From: Chitinophagaceae bacterium
Lineage (GTDB): Bacteria > Bacteroidota > Bacteroidia > Chitinophagales > Chitinophagaceae
Reading direction: 5' to 3'
NCBI GenBank assembly: GCA_025362915.1
Contig: JANYEU010000360.1
Span: 1 to 9,182, forward strand
Length of the DNA: 9,182 bases
Position 1 is the first letter of the stretch, and the number at the start of each line of letters is the position of its first letter. Below the pieces are notes generated by a model. The model did no database searches and was not told the origin of the DNA. It saw only the letters and a list, made by a program, of their open reading frames with translations. A program made the position numbers and the translations under genes. This document shows positions 1 to 5,827 of the stretch, one piece after another.

Positions 1-431
1 CGTATCCTGTCAATCTCCTCGGCGTATTCCGAATCGGTATAATCTATCTGTTCAAACTTCTTTTTATCTACGTAGTTGCCCGGATTCACCCTTACTTTCT
101 CCACGATCCTAGCGGCTATTTCGGCAGCATTGGGCGTAAAATGAATATCGGCAATCAACGGCGTGTTGTAACCACGCTTGCGCAATTCGTTCTTGATGTT
201 CAGCAGGTTTTCCGCCTCCTTTTTACTAGGTGCAGTAATGCGCACCAATTCCGAACCCGCCTCAATGCAACGAATGGTTTGTTCCACAGTTGCCAGCGTA
301 TTCATTGTGTCGGTGGTAGTCATCGTTTGCACACGGATTGGGTGGCCATTGCCAAGCAATAAGTCGCCAATCTTTACTTCCTTCGTAATTAAACGATTAT
401 ATTCGGTAAGTGAATTACAATAAAGCTGCAT
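1..431 (-). CDS. ispG: 4-hydroxy-3-methylbut-2-en-1-yl diphosphate synthase (IspG/GcpE), 5' part only
   Basis: The enzyme reduces 2-C-methyl-D-erythritol 2,4-cyclodiphosphate to HMBPP in the cytosolic MEP pathway of isoprenoid synthesis, using a 4Fe-4S cluster. The reverse strand from the ATG at 431 reads 143 codons to the window edge without a stop. Visible are the N-terminal TIM-barrel signatures of the family: QTMTTTDT (residues 35-42), the strand ELVRIT (61-66), ADIHF (94-98) and RVNPGN (114-119). The C-terminal cluster cysteines lie outside the window. Bacteroidota usually have the long three-domain form with a domain inserted between barrel and cluster domain; that cannot be judged here. 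The ATG is the first in this frame after the leader, and a small 5-bp hairpin (445-458) sits 14 bases upstream. Both the family and the start are well supported; the gene is incomplete only because of the window. Confidence 0.95.
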   Translation of the reverse strand, partial: MQLYCNSLTEYNRLITKEVKIGDLLLGNGHPIRVQTMTTTDTMNTLATVEQTIRCIEAGSELVRITAPSKKEAENLLNIKNELRKRGYNTPLIADIHFTPNAAEIAARIVEKVRVNPGNYVDKKKFEQIDYTDSEYAEEIDRI

Positions 432-547
432 AATATTTTTATGTGCCTAGCGGTAGGCTGATAATTAATTGTACAATAGGCCGCAAATAAACAACGTTTT
501 TGCGAGTAAACGGTTTAGAGGGGTGAGAAGATCAACTAAGGCGGATA

Positions 548-1003
548 TTAGAATTGAGTTAAATCTTTATTTACGAGATTCAATTTAAAGGTAGAACCAT
601 TCTCTATATGAATAAACAAATTATCACATTTTAACACAAGCGAATCAATATAAACATCTTGAACATCCGTTTCCAAATTCATATCGTAAGCTACTCTATA
701 AATTTTTTTCTTCCAAATGACGGAATCATTTGACAAATCCTTGGCTATTATAAATCCGATACAGCCGACTGAATCCTCAAAGTCCTTATCATATAAAGGT
801 GCACTGTATTCAATATTATTATGAATTACAGGCTGGACGCCTTTCGGGATATCTCTTTTTGCATAGTAAAACTTAAACCCATTATTATCAGCTGATACAA
901 ATGGATTCTTGTCACACTCAGGATTTTTACTTTTATCAGCGCAGCTAATAATCAATGGTGTTAAAATAGAAATTATTAAAGCCCTTCGTATCATTTCATT
1001 CAT
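548..1003 (-). CDS. hypothetical lipoprotein, 151 aa
   Basis: I do not recognise this family. The N-terminus is a lipoprotein signal: basic RR at 6-7, a hydrophobic run (8-19) and a lipobox ending IIS-C with the acylated cysteine at residue 21, so the mature protein should be anchored to a membrane on the periplasmic or outer face. The mature part is about 130 residues, rich in Asp, Asn and Lys, with alternating hydrophobic residues suggesting a small beta-rich fold (for example the segments GFKFYYAK and NLFIHIENGSTFKLNL). A second ATG (992-994, codon 4) is an equally good start: an exact TAnnTTTG box lies only 8 bases upstream of the first ATG. It is encoded 116 bases upstream of ispG on the same strand and is probably a separate unit. 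The signal peptide makes it a believable gene; its role is unknown. Confidence 0.75.
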   Translation of the reverse strand: MNEMIRRALIISILTPLIISCADKSKNPECDKNPFVSADNNGFKFYYAKRDIPKGVQPVIHNNIEYSAPLYDKDFEDSVGCIGFIIAKDLSNDSVIWKKKIYRVAYDMNLETDVQDVYIDSLVLKCDNLFIHIENGSTFKLNLVNKDLTQF

Positions 1004-1011
1004 TTAGTAAC

Positions 1012-1037
1012 CAAAGATACTCTTCCATCCCAAACAA
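1012..1037 (-). promoter_or_regulatory. putative Bacteroidota-type promoter of the lipoprotein gene
   Basis: On the reverse strand TATCTTTG (1019 to 1012) is an exact match to the Bacteroidota -7 consensus TAnnTTTG. A TTG (1037 to 1035) lies upstream with a 15-base spacer, somewhat shorter than the usual range. The box ends 8 bases before the first ATG, so transcription would start at or almost at that codon. Confidence 0.45.
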
Positions 1038-1060
1038 CCCACCCTTGTTTTCTCGTTATA

Positions 1061-1102
1061 GCATAAGGAAGGCTTCGCTTTGAGCGAAGTCTTCCTTATT
1101 GC
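1061..1102. repeat. strong hairpin with 16-bp arms in the intergenic region
   Basis: The arms 1063-1078 and 1084-1099 are complementary over 16 positions, with one G-T wobble, around the 5-base loop TTTGA. The stem can extend by GC/GC (1061-1062 with 1101-1102) across a bulged T. No run of T follows on either strand, so it is not a typical intrinsic terminator. It lies upstream of the lipoprotein promoter and next to the 21-bp repeat array. It could be a dispersed palindromic element or a Rho-independent barrier of unusual type; the sequence alone does not decide. Confidence 0.7.
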
Positions 1103-1142
1103 AGTGTGTGGAACATTAATTCGAAATGATTGATAGTTTTCC

Positions 1143-1389
1143 TTTTTGGGTAGAAAAGCTTTGAAATTGTAGTGTTTGGAAAGTAATTACCGTCCTAATG
1201 ACTTTGATTACAGTGGAAATGAAACCCATTACCTTCCAAATGAAAATGATTTGGAGGGAAATGAAAGTGATTACTGTCCAAATGAAAGTGATTCGGAAGG
1301 AAATCAAAGTGATTTGGGTGGTAATCACTTTGATTACCACCCAAATGGAAATGATTTGGAAGCAAATCAAAGTCCACACTACCCAAAAA
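1143..1389. repeat. 21-bp tandem repeat array (ten units, 1175-1384) bounded by 11-bp inverted repeats
   Basis: Ten consecutive units of exactly 21 bases start at 1175, 1196, 1217, 1238, 1259, 1280, 1301, 1322, 1343 and 1364. The common first part is AAATGAAAGTGATT; the last seven bases alternate between C-rich ends (such as ACTGTCC, ACCTTCC) and G-rich ends (such as TGGAGGG, CGGAAGG), which are mutually complementary. The order is C,G,C,G,C,G,G,C,G,C. Neighbouring units can therefore pair; the best stem has perfect 16-bp arms (1312-1327 with 1331-1346). TTTTTGGGTAG at 1143-1153 is an exact inverted copy of 1379-1389. Because the unit length is a multiple of three, open frames persist on both strands, giving heptapeptide-repeat pseudo-proteins. 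I treat these as non-coding: they lack plausible starts and overlap each other on both strands. Confidence 0.85.
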
Positions 1390-1647
1390 ATTGTAAAATG
1401 CAAGCTTTAAATGAAAAGGAGAATATGCAGAAACAGGCTTTCTCTTGGGCAACTCCTATTTCTAACTGGTGACAAAAAGGGGTATTGATATTCTTTTCTT
1501 TTTTCTTTTAATTGAAAATATTTTGGACTATTGGATCATTTGGAGGGCGTAGATAAAAACCTGTATTATTGTATTGACGAAGGAGAAAGAAGCTAATGTG
1601 GCGCAACTTATTAACTTTACACCCATCAATCAATCAATAAATAAACA
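1390..1647 (+). other. gene-free spacer with a weak candidate promoter for the downstream membrane-protein gene
   Basis: After the repeat array there are about 260 AT-rich bases with no convincing gene. TAACTTTA at 1612-1619 matches seven of eight positions of the -7 pattern TAnnTTTG except the last base, 28 bases before the ATG at 1648, but no TTG lies at a suitable distance upstream. The direct repeat CAATCAATCAAT follows it. A 24-codon frame at 1399-1473 was not accepted as a gene. Confidence 0.3.
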
Positions 1648-1998
1648 ATGAGTAAATTTCTTTTAAAAACATTGGTTACCTCGGTGGCCGTACTGCTGGC
1701 AGCATTCCTTTTACACAACGGCGTGCGGGTGGATAGTACCCTAACCGCAGTTTTGGTGGCGGTGGTAATGGGGCTGCTGAACAACTTTATCAAACCCATC
1801 CTCATCATCCTTACCATACCCATCACCATCTTCACATTAGGGCTGTTTCTCTTGTTTATCAATGTAATCATTGTAAAATGGACCTCAAACATTGTGGATG
1901 GATTTAGGGTAAGCAACTGGTTGTACGCTTTATTATTCAGCCTAATAGTTTCTTTTTTTACTTCGGTGATAGAAGGTCTTGTTGGAGCAAAAAAGTAG
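1648..1998 (+). CDS. YvlD / phage holin family 4-2-like integral membrane protein, 116 aa
   Basis: This small inner-membrane protein resembles the YvlD/Phage_holin_4_2 family, whose biochemical role is not established. The name comes from hydropathy similarity to holins; nothing here points to a phage. Four hydrophobic segments are visible at about residues 5-22, 32-47, 51-76 and 91-108. The family pattern is clear: GLLNNFIKPI (42-51) followed by LTIPITIFTLGLF (55-67), then IN (71-72), W78 and VDGFRV (83-88) before the last helix. Length is typical for the family. It starts at the ATG at 1648 with no Shine-Dalgarno-like sequence, in a single-gene context between the 21-bp repeat array and the inverted-repeat region ahead of rpiB. 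The family call is confident; the function is not. Confidence 0.85.
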   Translation: MSKFLLKTLVTSVAVLLAAFLLHNGVRVDSTLTAVLVAVVMGLLNNFIKPILIILTIPITIFTLGLFLLFINVIIVKWTSNIVDGFRVSNWLYALLFSLIVSFFTSVIEGLVGAKK

Positions 1999-2002
1999 AG
2001 GG

Positions 2003-2144
2003 TTTACCACAAAGCTCACAAGGAAACGCACAAGAAACACCAATAATGGCAGTTTATGTACACCACATATTTAGAATGAATCACTTTTATTTACTAAATC
2101 ATCCTAATGTTTCTTTGTGAAAACCATTGTGTTCTTATGGTAAA
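2003..2144. repeat. imperfect inverted-repeat pair (36-bp arms), MITE-like
   Basis: The arm at 2003-2038 and the reverse complement of 2109-2144 are both 36 bases long. They share the ends TTTACCA and AAGAAAC and the interior motifs CACAA and GG, differing by small indels and substitutions. The arms carry CACAAAG/CACAAG words, a kind of dispersed intergenic repeat I remember from many Bacteroidota and other genomes (recollection, not searched). About 70 AT-rich bases separate them. No target-site duplication is obvious. The right arm contains the TTG that serves as the -33 element of the rpiB promoter. Confidence 0.55.
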
Positions 2145-2160
2145 AATACTGTTACTTTCG
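2127..2160 (+). promoter_or_regulatory. putative rpiB promoter
   Basis: TTG (2127-2129), a 23-base spacer and TACTTTCG (2153-2160) fit the Bacteroidota primary sigma pattern TTG / TAnnTTTG, with one mismatch in the -7 box. The box ends 19 bases before the rpiB ATG at 2180, which predicts a short leader of about 15 bases. Confidence 0.55.
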
Positions 2161-2179
2161 CCACCTAAAATACTTCATT

Positions 2180-2638
2180 ATGATTTCTACTGTGTTTGAT
2201 ACAGCCACAAAACCAATTGCAATAGGCAGCGATCATGCTGGTTTTGAATACAAGGAAGCCGTTAAAAAATGGCTTATAGAAAAGGGTTTTGCAGTAAAAG
2301 ATTTTGGAACAGACTCTTTGGCAAGTGTAGATTATCCAGATTTTGCGCATCCAACCGCTTTAAGTGTAGAAAGTGGAGAGGCAGCTTTTGGTATCTTGTT
2401 TTGTGGAAGTGCCAATGGCGTGGCCATTACCGCAAACAAACACCAAGGCATTAGGGCGGGTCTTTGCTGGGAAAATGATGTGGCCAAGTTGGTGAGGCTG
2501 CACAATAACTGCAATGTAATCTGTATTCCTGCAAGGTTTGTAGCGCTGGTATTAGCCGAAGAAATGATTGAAACCTTTATGCAAACCGCATTTGAAGGAG
2601 GAAGGCATGGATTGAGGGTAAACAAAATTAGCTGCTAA
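2180..2638 (+). CDS. rpiB: ribose-5-phosphate isomerase B (RpiB), 152 aa
   Basis: RpiB interconverts ribose 5-phosphate and ribulose 5-phosphate in the non-oxidative pentose phosphate pathway in the cytosol. Family landmarks are all present: GSDHAGFEYK (16-25) with the substrate-binding Asp18-His19, the catalytic loop CGSANG (75-80) with Cys75 as the proton-transfer residue and Ser77 in place of the E. coli Thr, ANKHQGIRAGLC (85-96), HNN (108-110) with His108 as the ring-opening residue, and PARF (117-120). The Cys75-His108 spacing of 33 equals that of E. coli RpiB (Cys66-His99). The CGSANG loop has Ala where I would expect Gly (CGSGNG) in related proteins. Length is typical. The gene stands alone, with its own candidate promoter at 2127-2160 and a terminator at 2703-2738. 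RpiB and the related LacAB/AlsB enzymes share this fold; context does not suggest allose or galactose metabolism. Confidence 0.95.
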   Translation: MISTVFDTATKPIAIGSDHAGFEYKEAVKKWLIEKGFAVKDFGTDSLASVDYPDFAHPTALSVESGEAAFGILFCGSANGVAITANKHQGIRAGLCWENDVAKLVRLHNNCNVICIPARFVALVLAEEMIETFMQTAFEGGRHGLRVNKISC

Positions 2639-2702
2639 ACTCGTGGGTTCTTTAGGCTGCGCTTTATAAGCATATTCTTTGTATTGACGATGATACAACA
2701 TT

Positions 2703-2738
2703 AAAAGGCTGACGCAATTTTCTGCGCCAGCCTTTTTT
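2703..2738. terminator. bidirectional intrinsic terminator between rpiB and the small gene behind clpX
   Basis: The arms GGCTGACGCA (2707-2716) and TGCGCCAGCC (2723-2732) pair with one A-C mismatch around the loop ATTTTC. TTTTTT (2733-2738) follows on the + strand, and AAAA (2703-2706) supplies a T-run on the - strand. It lies 65 bases after the rpiB stop and about 40 bases after the stop of the convergent gene at 2771, so it can end both transcripts. Confidence 0.9.
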
Positions 2739-2770
2739 ATACTACTCTTTAAAGTTGGAATCAGTGCTGA

Positions 2771-2914
2771 TTATTTCTTAAAAATATTATTCACGGCACC
2801 AGAAAGCATAGGGTATTTCTCTTTTACAAATGCGGCAATAATCTCAATAACCTTTGTAGTTTGTTCTGATGTCAAACCAACTTCACTTTTTATTCTGTCA
2901 ATTAACTCGTTCAT
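2771..2914 (-). CDS. small helical protein, 47 aa, last gene of the clp operon
   Basis: A 48-codon frame (ATG at 2914, TAA at 2771) begins 18 bases after the clpX stop on the same strand and ends about 40 bases before a terminator. The protein starts MNELIDRIKSEVGLTSEQ and ends LSGAVNNIFKK. It has no signal or membrane segment and looks like two amphipathic helices (roughly 2-12 and 15-33) followed by a short hydrophobic tail. The pattern of a VGLT-x-EQ turn, then a helix ending in FVKEK-x-P, recalls the small DUF2267/DUF2780-like helical proteins of Bacteroidota, but this is only a resemblance. Codon choice and third-position AT bias look like the neighbouring genes. Its position suggests co-transcription with clpX; whether it works with the protease (as adaptor or regulator) is unknown. 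Confidence 0.7.
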   Translation of the reverse strand: MNELIDRIKSEVGLTSEQTTKVIEIIAAFVKEKYPMLSGAVNNIFKK

Positions 2915-2932
2915 ATAATTGTTTTAAAAATT

Positions 2933-4204
2933 TTAAGCTACTTTCAATAAACTCATTTTACTCTTGCTAAATTTACTTTCAGCATATTCTAAGGTAATAT
3001 GCAATTTGGTTTCCCCAGCACCTGGTAACTCAAACATGGCATCTGTCAATATACTTTCGCAGATGCTACGCAATCCCCTCGCACCAAGTTTGTATTCCAT
3101 GGCCTTTTCTACCATAAAATTAAAAACTGCTTCATCAAATGTGAGTGCTATGCCCTCAAATTCAAATAACCGGCTGTATTGCTTGATTAATGAGTTTTTA
3201 GGAACTGTCAATATGCTGCGCAATGTTTCAGCATCCAATGGATTAAGGTAGGTCACTATCGGCAACCTGCCCAATAATTCAGGGATAAGACCGAAACTCT
3301 TTAAATCCTGCGCATTGATAAACTGCAAGATATTTTTGCGTTGATAATCCTGACTTTCCTTATTTACGTTAAACCCAATAGCATTTGTATTTACCCTGCG
3401 GGCAATTACCTTATCTATGCCATCAAAAGCTCCACCGCAAATGAAAAGTATATTCTTGGTATCCACTTTTATCATTTTTTGATCGGGATGCTTGCGTCCT
3501 CCCTGAGGTGGCACAAGCACTTCTGTTCCTTCAAGCATTTTTAAAAGCCCTTGCTGCACTCCCTCACCACTTACATCGCGGGTGATGGATGGATTATCTC
3601 CCTTACGGGCAATCTTATCAATTTCATCCACATAAACAATACCTCTTTCGGCAGCCGCTACGTCATAATTGCAGTTTTGCAATAACCGGGTAAGCATACT
3701 TTCCACGTCCTCGCCAACATAACCTGCTTCAGTAAACACGGTTGCATCCACAATGGCAAAAGGCACATTCAACAAACGGGCAATTGTTTTTGCAAGTAAG
3801 GTTTTACCCGTTCCTGTTTCACCAACCATAATAACATTGCTCTTTTCAATCTCCACATCGTCTTGCAATTGTTTTTGATTGATACGTTTAAAGTGATTAT
3901 AAACGGCAACAGTAATTACTTTTTTTGCGTCATCTTGTCCAATGATATATTCGTCAAGGAATTTTTTAATCTCAAAGGGCTTCTTAATATTTAATTTGAA
4001 ATTCGAAGTTCCCGATGAAGACAATGCAGAACTGTCACTACTTGCACCAGCTTCATGCTTTAATCCAAGTTCTTGGGTAATGATATCTTGAGCATGTTCT
4101 ACACAGTTTTCACAAATATGCCCTTCTTGACCAGCAATTAATATTTTCACCTCATCACGGCCTCTGCCGCAAAATGAACAGTGTAAATTTGTTTGTTTAG
4201 GCAT
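2933..4204 (-). CDS. clpX: ATP-dependent Clp protease ATP-binding subunit ClpX, 423 aa
   Basis: ClpX is the hexameric AAA+ unfoldase that recognises tagged proteins and threads them into ClpP. The N-terminal zinc-binding domain has its four cysteines (C9, C12, C31, C34). After a Ser-rich linker (52-67) come the Walker A loop GETGTGKT (128-135, with Glu where E. coli has Pro), the pore loop GYVG (161-164), the Walker B segment IVYVDEID (189-196), the RKH loop (237-239), the ClpP-docking IGF tripeptide (276-278), the box VII arginine in LLGRLP and the sensor-2 motif GARGLRSI. All catalytic elements are intact and the length matches the family. It lies downstream of two clpP genes on the same strand, 107 bases after clpP2, with a terminator-like hairpin in the gap, so it may be partly uncoupled from them or have its own promoter. 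The ATG at 4204 gives the expected start just before the first zinc cysteine. Confidence 0.97.
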   Translation of the reverse strand: MPKQTNLHCSFCGRGRDEVKILIAGQEGHICENCVEHAQDIITQELGLKHEAGASSDSSALSSSGTSNFKLNIKKPFEIKKFLDEYIIGQDDAKKVITVAVYNHFKRINQKQLQDDVEIEKSNVIMVGETGTGKTLLAKTIARLLNVPFAIVDATVFTEAGYVGEDVESMLTRLLQNCNYDVAAAERGIVYVDEIDKIARKGDNPSITRDVSGEGVQQGLLKMLEGTEVLVPPQGGRKHPDQKMIKVDTKNILFICGGAFDGIDKVIARRVNTNAIGFNVNKESQDYQRKNILQFINAQDLKSFGLIPELLGRLPIVTYLNPLDAETLRSILTVPKNSLIKQYSRLFEFEGIALTFDEAVFNFMVEKAMEYKLGARGLRSICESILTDAMFELPGAGETKLHITLEYAESKFSKSKMSLLKVA

Positions 4205-4250
4205 AGTTATTAATTTAAATTATACTCTTTCATTACCCGTTATTAGACAA

Positions 4251-4287
4251 AAATACACGCTATTAATTAAAAACATAGCGTGTATTT
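4251..4287 (-). terminator. terminator-like hairpin between clpP2 and clpX
   Basis: The 12-bp perfect inverted repeat AAATACACGCTA (4251-4262) and TAGCGTGTATTT (4276-4287) encloses a 13-base AT loop. In the direction of the clp operon (reverse strand) the stem ends in a run of five T. It sits 24 bases after the clpP2 stop and 46 bases before the clpX start. The stem is AT-rich at its base, so it may attenuate rather than block read-through. Confidence 0.6.
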
Positions 4288-4311
4288 GATTATTAGCTTA
4301 TTGTAAAGCAT

Positions 4312-4950
4312 TTATAGCTTATCCAAAACAGCATCTACTATACCATATTCTATGGCTTCTTTTGCATCCATCCAGTAGTCGCGGTCAAAATCTTTCATTA
4401 TTTGTTCCACTGTCTTACCACAATTTTCTGCCAAAATCTTAGCACCTATTTCTTTTGTTTTCCTAATTTGTTCGGCTTGAATTTCTATATCAGCACTCGT
4501 TGCCTGAAAATAACCACCTATACTTGGTTGATGAATCATTACTTCGCCATGAGGATAGATAAAACGTTTACCTTTTGTTCCCAAACTTAATAATATAGAA
4601 CCCATGCTAGCTGCCAAGCCCATACAAATAGTACTTACGGGACTAGATATTAATTTGATTGTATCGTACATTACCATCCCACTGGTTACAACGCCACCAG
4701 GGCTATTGATATACAATTTTATTTCTTCTCCAGGTTTGTCAGCATCTAAAAGCAACAATTTTGTAACAATATCCTTTGCGCTTTTGTCATCTACCACACC
4801 CCATAAATAAATGGCTCTCTTTTCAAAGAAAAGTTTTTCCATTTTCTTCATGGTGGTTGAACCTATCTGTTCTTGCTTTTCTTCTTTAGGACTTTCCTCG
4901 TCTTCGTCTTCCATTAAAAATGGACGTGAATTATATTTTGCTTGAATCAT
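4312..4950 (-). CDS. clpP: ClpP-family serine peptidase, second paralogue with acidic N-terminus, 212 aa
   Basis: This is a second proteolytic subunit of the Clp protease. The catalytic triad is present: Ser115 in GLAASMGS, His140 in MIHQPS and Asp191 in DFDRDYW. The Ser-His spacing of 25 is the usual one. The His-Asp spacing is 51 instead of 49, because two residues are inserted after the QPS turn (IGGYFQATSADIEI). The N-terminus differs strongly from ClpP1: instead of the conserved axial-loop segment leading to DxxSRLL it carries an acidic stretch (MEDEDEESPKEEKQEQ, residues 13-28) before the first domain helix. Start could be Met1 or Met13. The stop of clpP1 lies 19 bases upstream, so translation of the two is probably coupled in one transcript. 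A mixed ClpP1-ClpP2 tetradecamer is plausible, as known from other bacteria with two ClpP proteins, but not shown here. Confidence 0.93.
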   Translation of the reverse strand: MIQAKYNSRPFLMEDEDEESPKEEKQEQIGSTTMKKMEKLFFEKRAIYLWGVVDDKSAKDIVTKLLLLDADKPGEEIKLYINSPGGVVTSGMVMYDTIKLISSPVSTICMGLAASMGSILLSLGTKGKRFIYPHGEVMIHQPSIGGYFQATSADIEIQAEQIRKTKEIGAKILAENCGKTVEQIMKDFDRDYWMDAKEAIEYGIVDAVLDKL

Positions 4951-4969
4951 TCTATTAAAATTTAACTGA

Positions 4970-5671
4970 TTATTTACTAAGTGCAGCTGCTTTTCTTGGG
5001 TTTACAAATAAAACTTCATCTACAAAGCCATATTCTTTGGCTTCTGTAGAGGTTAGCCAATAATCACGGTCACTATCTTTTGCAATTTCATCAATGGTTT
5101 TGCCAGTATGCAATGCAGTAATTTCGTACAACTCGTGCCTTAGTTTCTTAATTTCCCTAGCAGTAATTTCAATATCGGTAGCTTGACCACCAATTCCACC
5201 GCTTGGCTGGTGCATCATGATGCGGCTATGTTTCAATGCGGTACGTTTTCCTTTTACACCAGCACAAAGCAATACCTGACCCATACTTGCCGCAATTCCT
5301 GTGCAAATAGTACTTACATCAGGGCTAATAAATTGCATGGTATCGTAAACACCAAGACCGGCATAAACACTTCCACCGGGACTATTAATATACATTTGAA
5401 TATCTCTTGTACGATCAACGCTTTCCATAAAAAGCAATTGAGCAGTGATGATATTTGCCACATAGTCGTTTATTCCTTCTCCCAAAAAGATAATTCTGTC
5501 CATCATCAATCTGCTGAATACGTCCATTTGGGCAATATTCATTGGTCTTTCTTCAATAATGTATGGGGTGAGATTGGTTGGATTAAAATGTGCTTGGTAA
5601 TTATGTAACGTACCACTACTAATGCCTTTATGCTTTACGGCATACTTCTCAAATTCTTTTCCTATATTCAT
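4970..5671 (-). CDS. clpP: ATP-dependent Clp protease proteolytic subunit ClpP, canonical paralogue, 233 aa
   Basis: This serine peptidase forms the barrel-shaped chamber that degrades proteins delivered by ClpX. The triad is Ser129 (GIAASMGQ), His154 (MMHQPS) and Asp203 (DSDRDYW), with spacings 25 and 49 identical to E. coli ClpP. The axial-loop region is conserved (TPYIIEERP, then MDVFSRLMMDRIIFLGEGI at 49-67), as are INSPGGSVYAG (95-105) and the handle motif GGQATDIEI (161-169). About 33 residues precede the mature-like N-terminus and may be a propeptide removed by self-cleavage, as in other ClpP proteins. It is the first gene of the clpP1-clpP2-clpX run. The 156-base gap upstream to porP must hold its promoter, but I found no exact TAnnTTTG box there. 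No trigger-factor gene precedes it. Confidence 0.96.
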   Translation of the reverse strand: MNIGKEFEKYAVKHKGISSGTLHNYQAHFNPTNLTPYIIEERPMNIAQMDVFSRLMMDRIIFLGEGINDYVANIITAQLLFMESVDRTRDIQMYINSPGGSVYAGLGVYDTMQFISPDVSTICTGIAASMGQVLLCAGVKGKRTALKHSRIMMHQPSGGIGGQATDIEITAREIKKLRHELYEITALHTGKTIDEIAKDSDRDYWLTSTEAKEYGFVDEVLFVNPRKAAALSK

Positions 5672-5827
5672 TTTTCTTATTTAACTATTAAAATTCAGTT
5701 ACGAGAAGATTTGTTTTCAAAATGCGTGCAAAAAAAAACACACGACATCTTGACTGCTTAACACAGGAAAACCATTAGTATTTTGGCACTCTTTAGCCAA
5801 TCACTCGTATTATTGACAGGAACTATA

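Noticed and set aside
141..423. Forward-strand frames opposite ispG
   Set aside because: They are antisense shadows; the reverse strand has an unmistakable IspG sequence.
1116..1472. Overlapping open frames on both strands with heptapeptide repeats (NESDYCP-like and NHFHLxx-like)
   Set aside because: They arise because the 21-bp unit preserves frame and lacks stops in several frames; they overlap on both strands, start at weak or internal codons and have no recognisable protein character.
1399..1473. 24-codon forward frame ending in SNW just after the first array
   Set aside because: It has no supporting context, conservation cannot be judged, and a frame of this length is likely by chance.
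1648..1998. Prophage remnant suggested by the holin-like membrane protein
   Set aside because: The YvlD/Phage_holin_4_2 family is widespread in chromosomes; no other phage gene or attachment site is visible.
5777..5806. Weak inverted repeat TTGGC / GCCAA after the porP-like gene as a terminator
   Set aside because: A stem of five pairs with an 8-base loop and no T-run is too weak to call.
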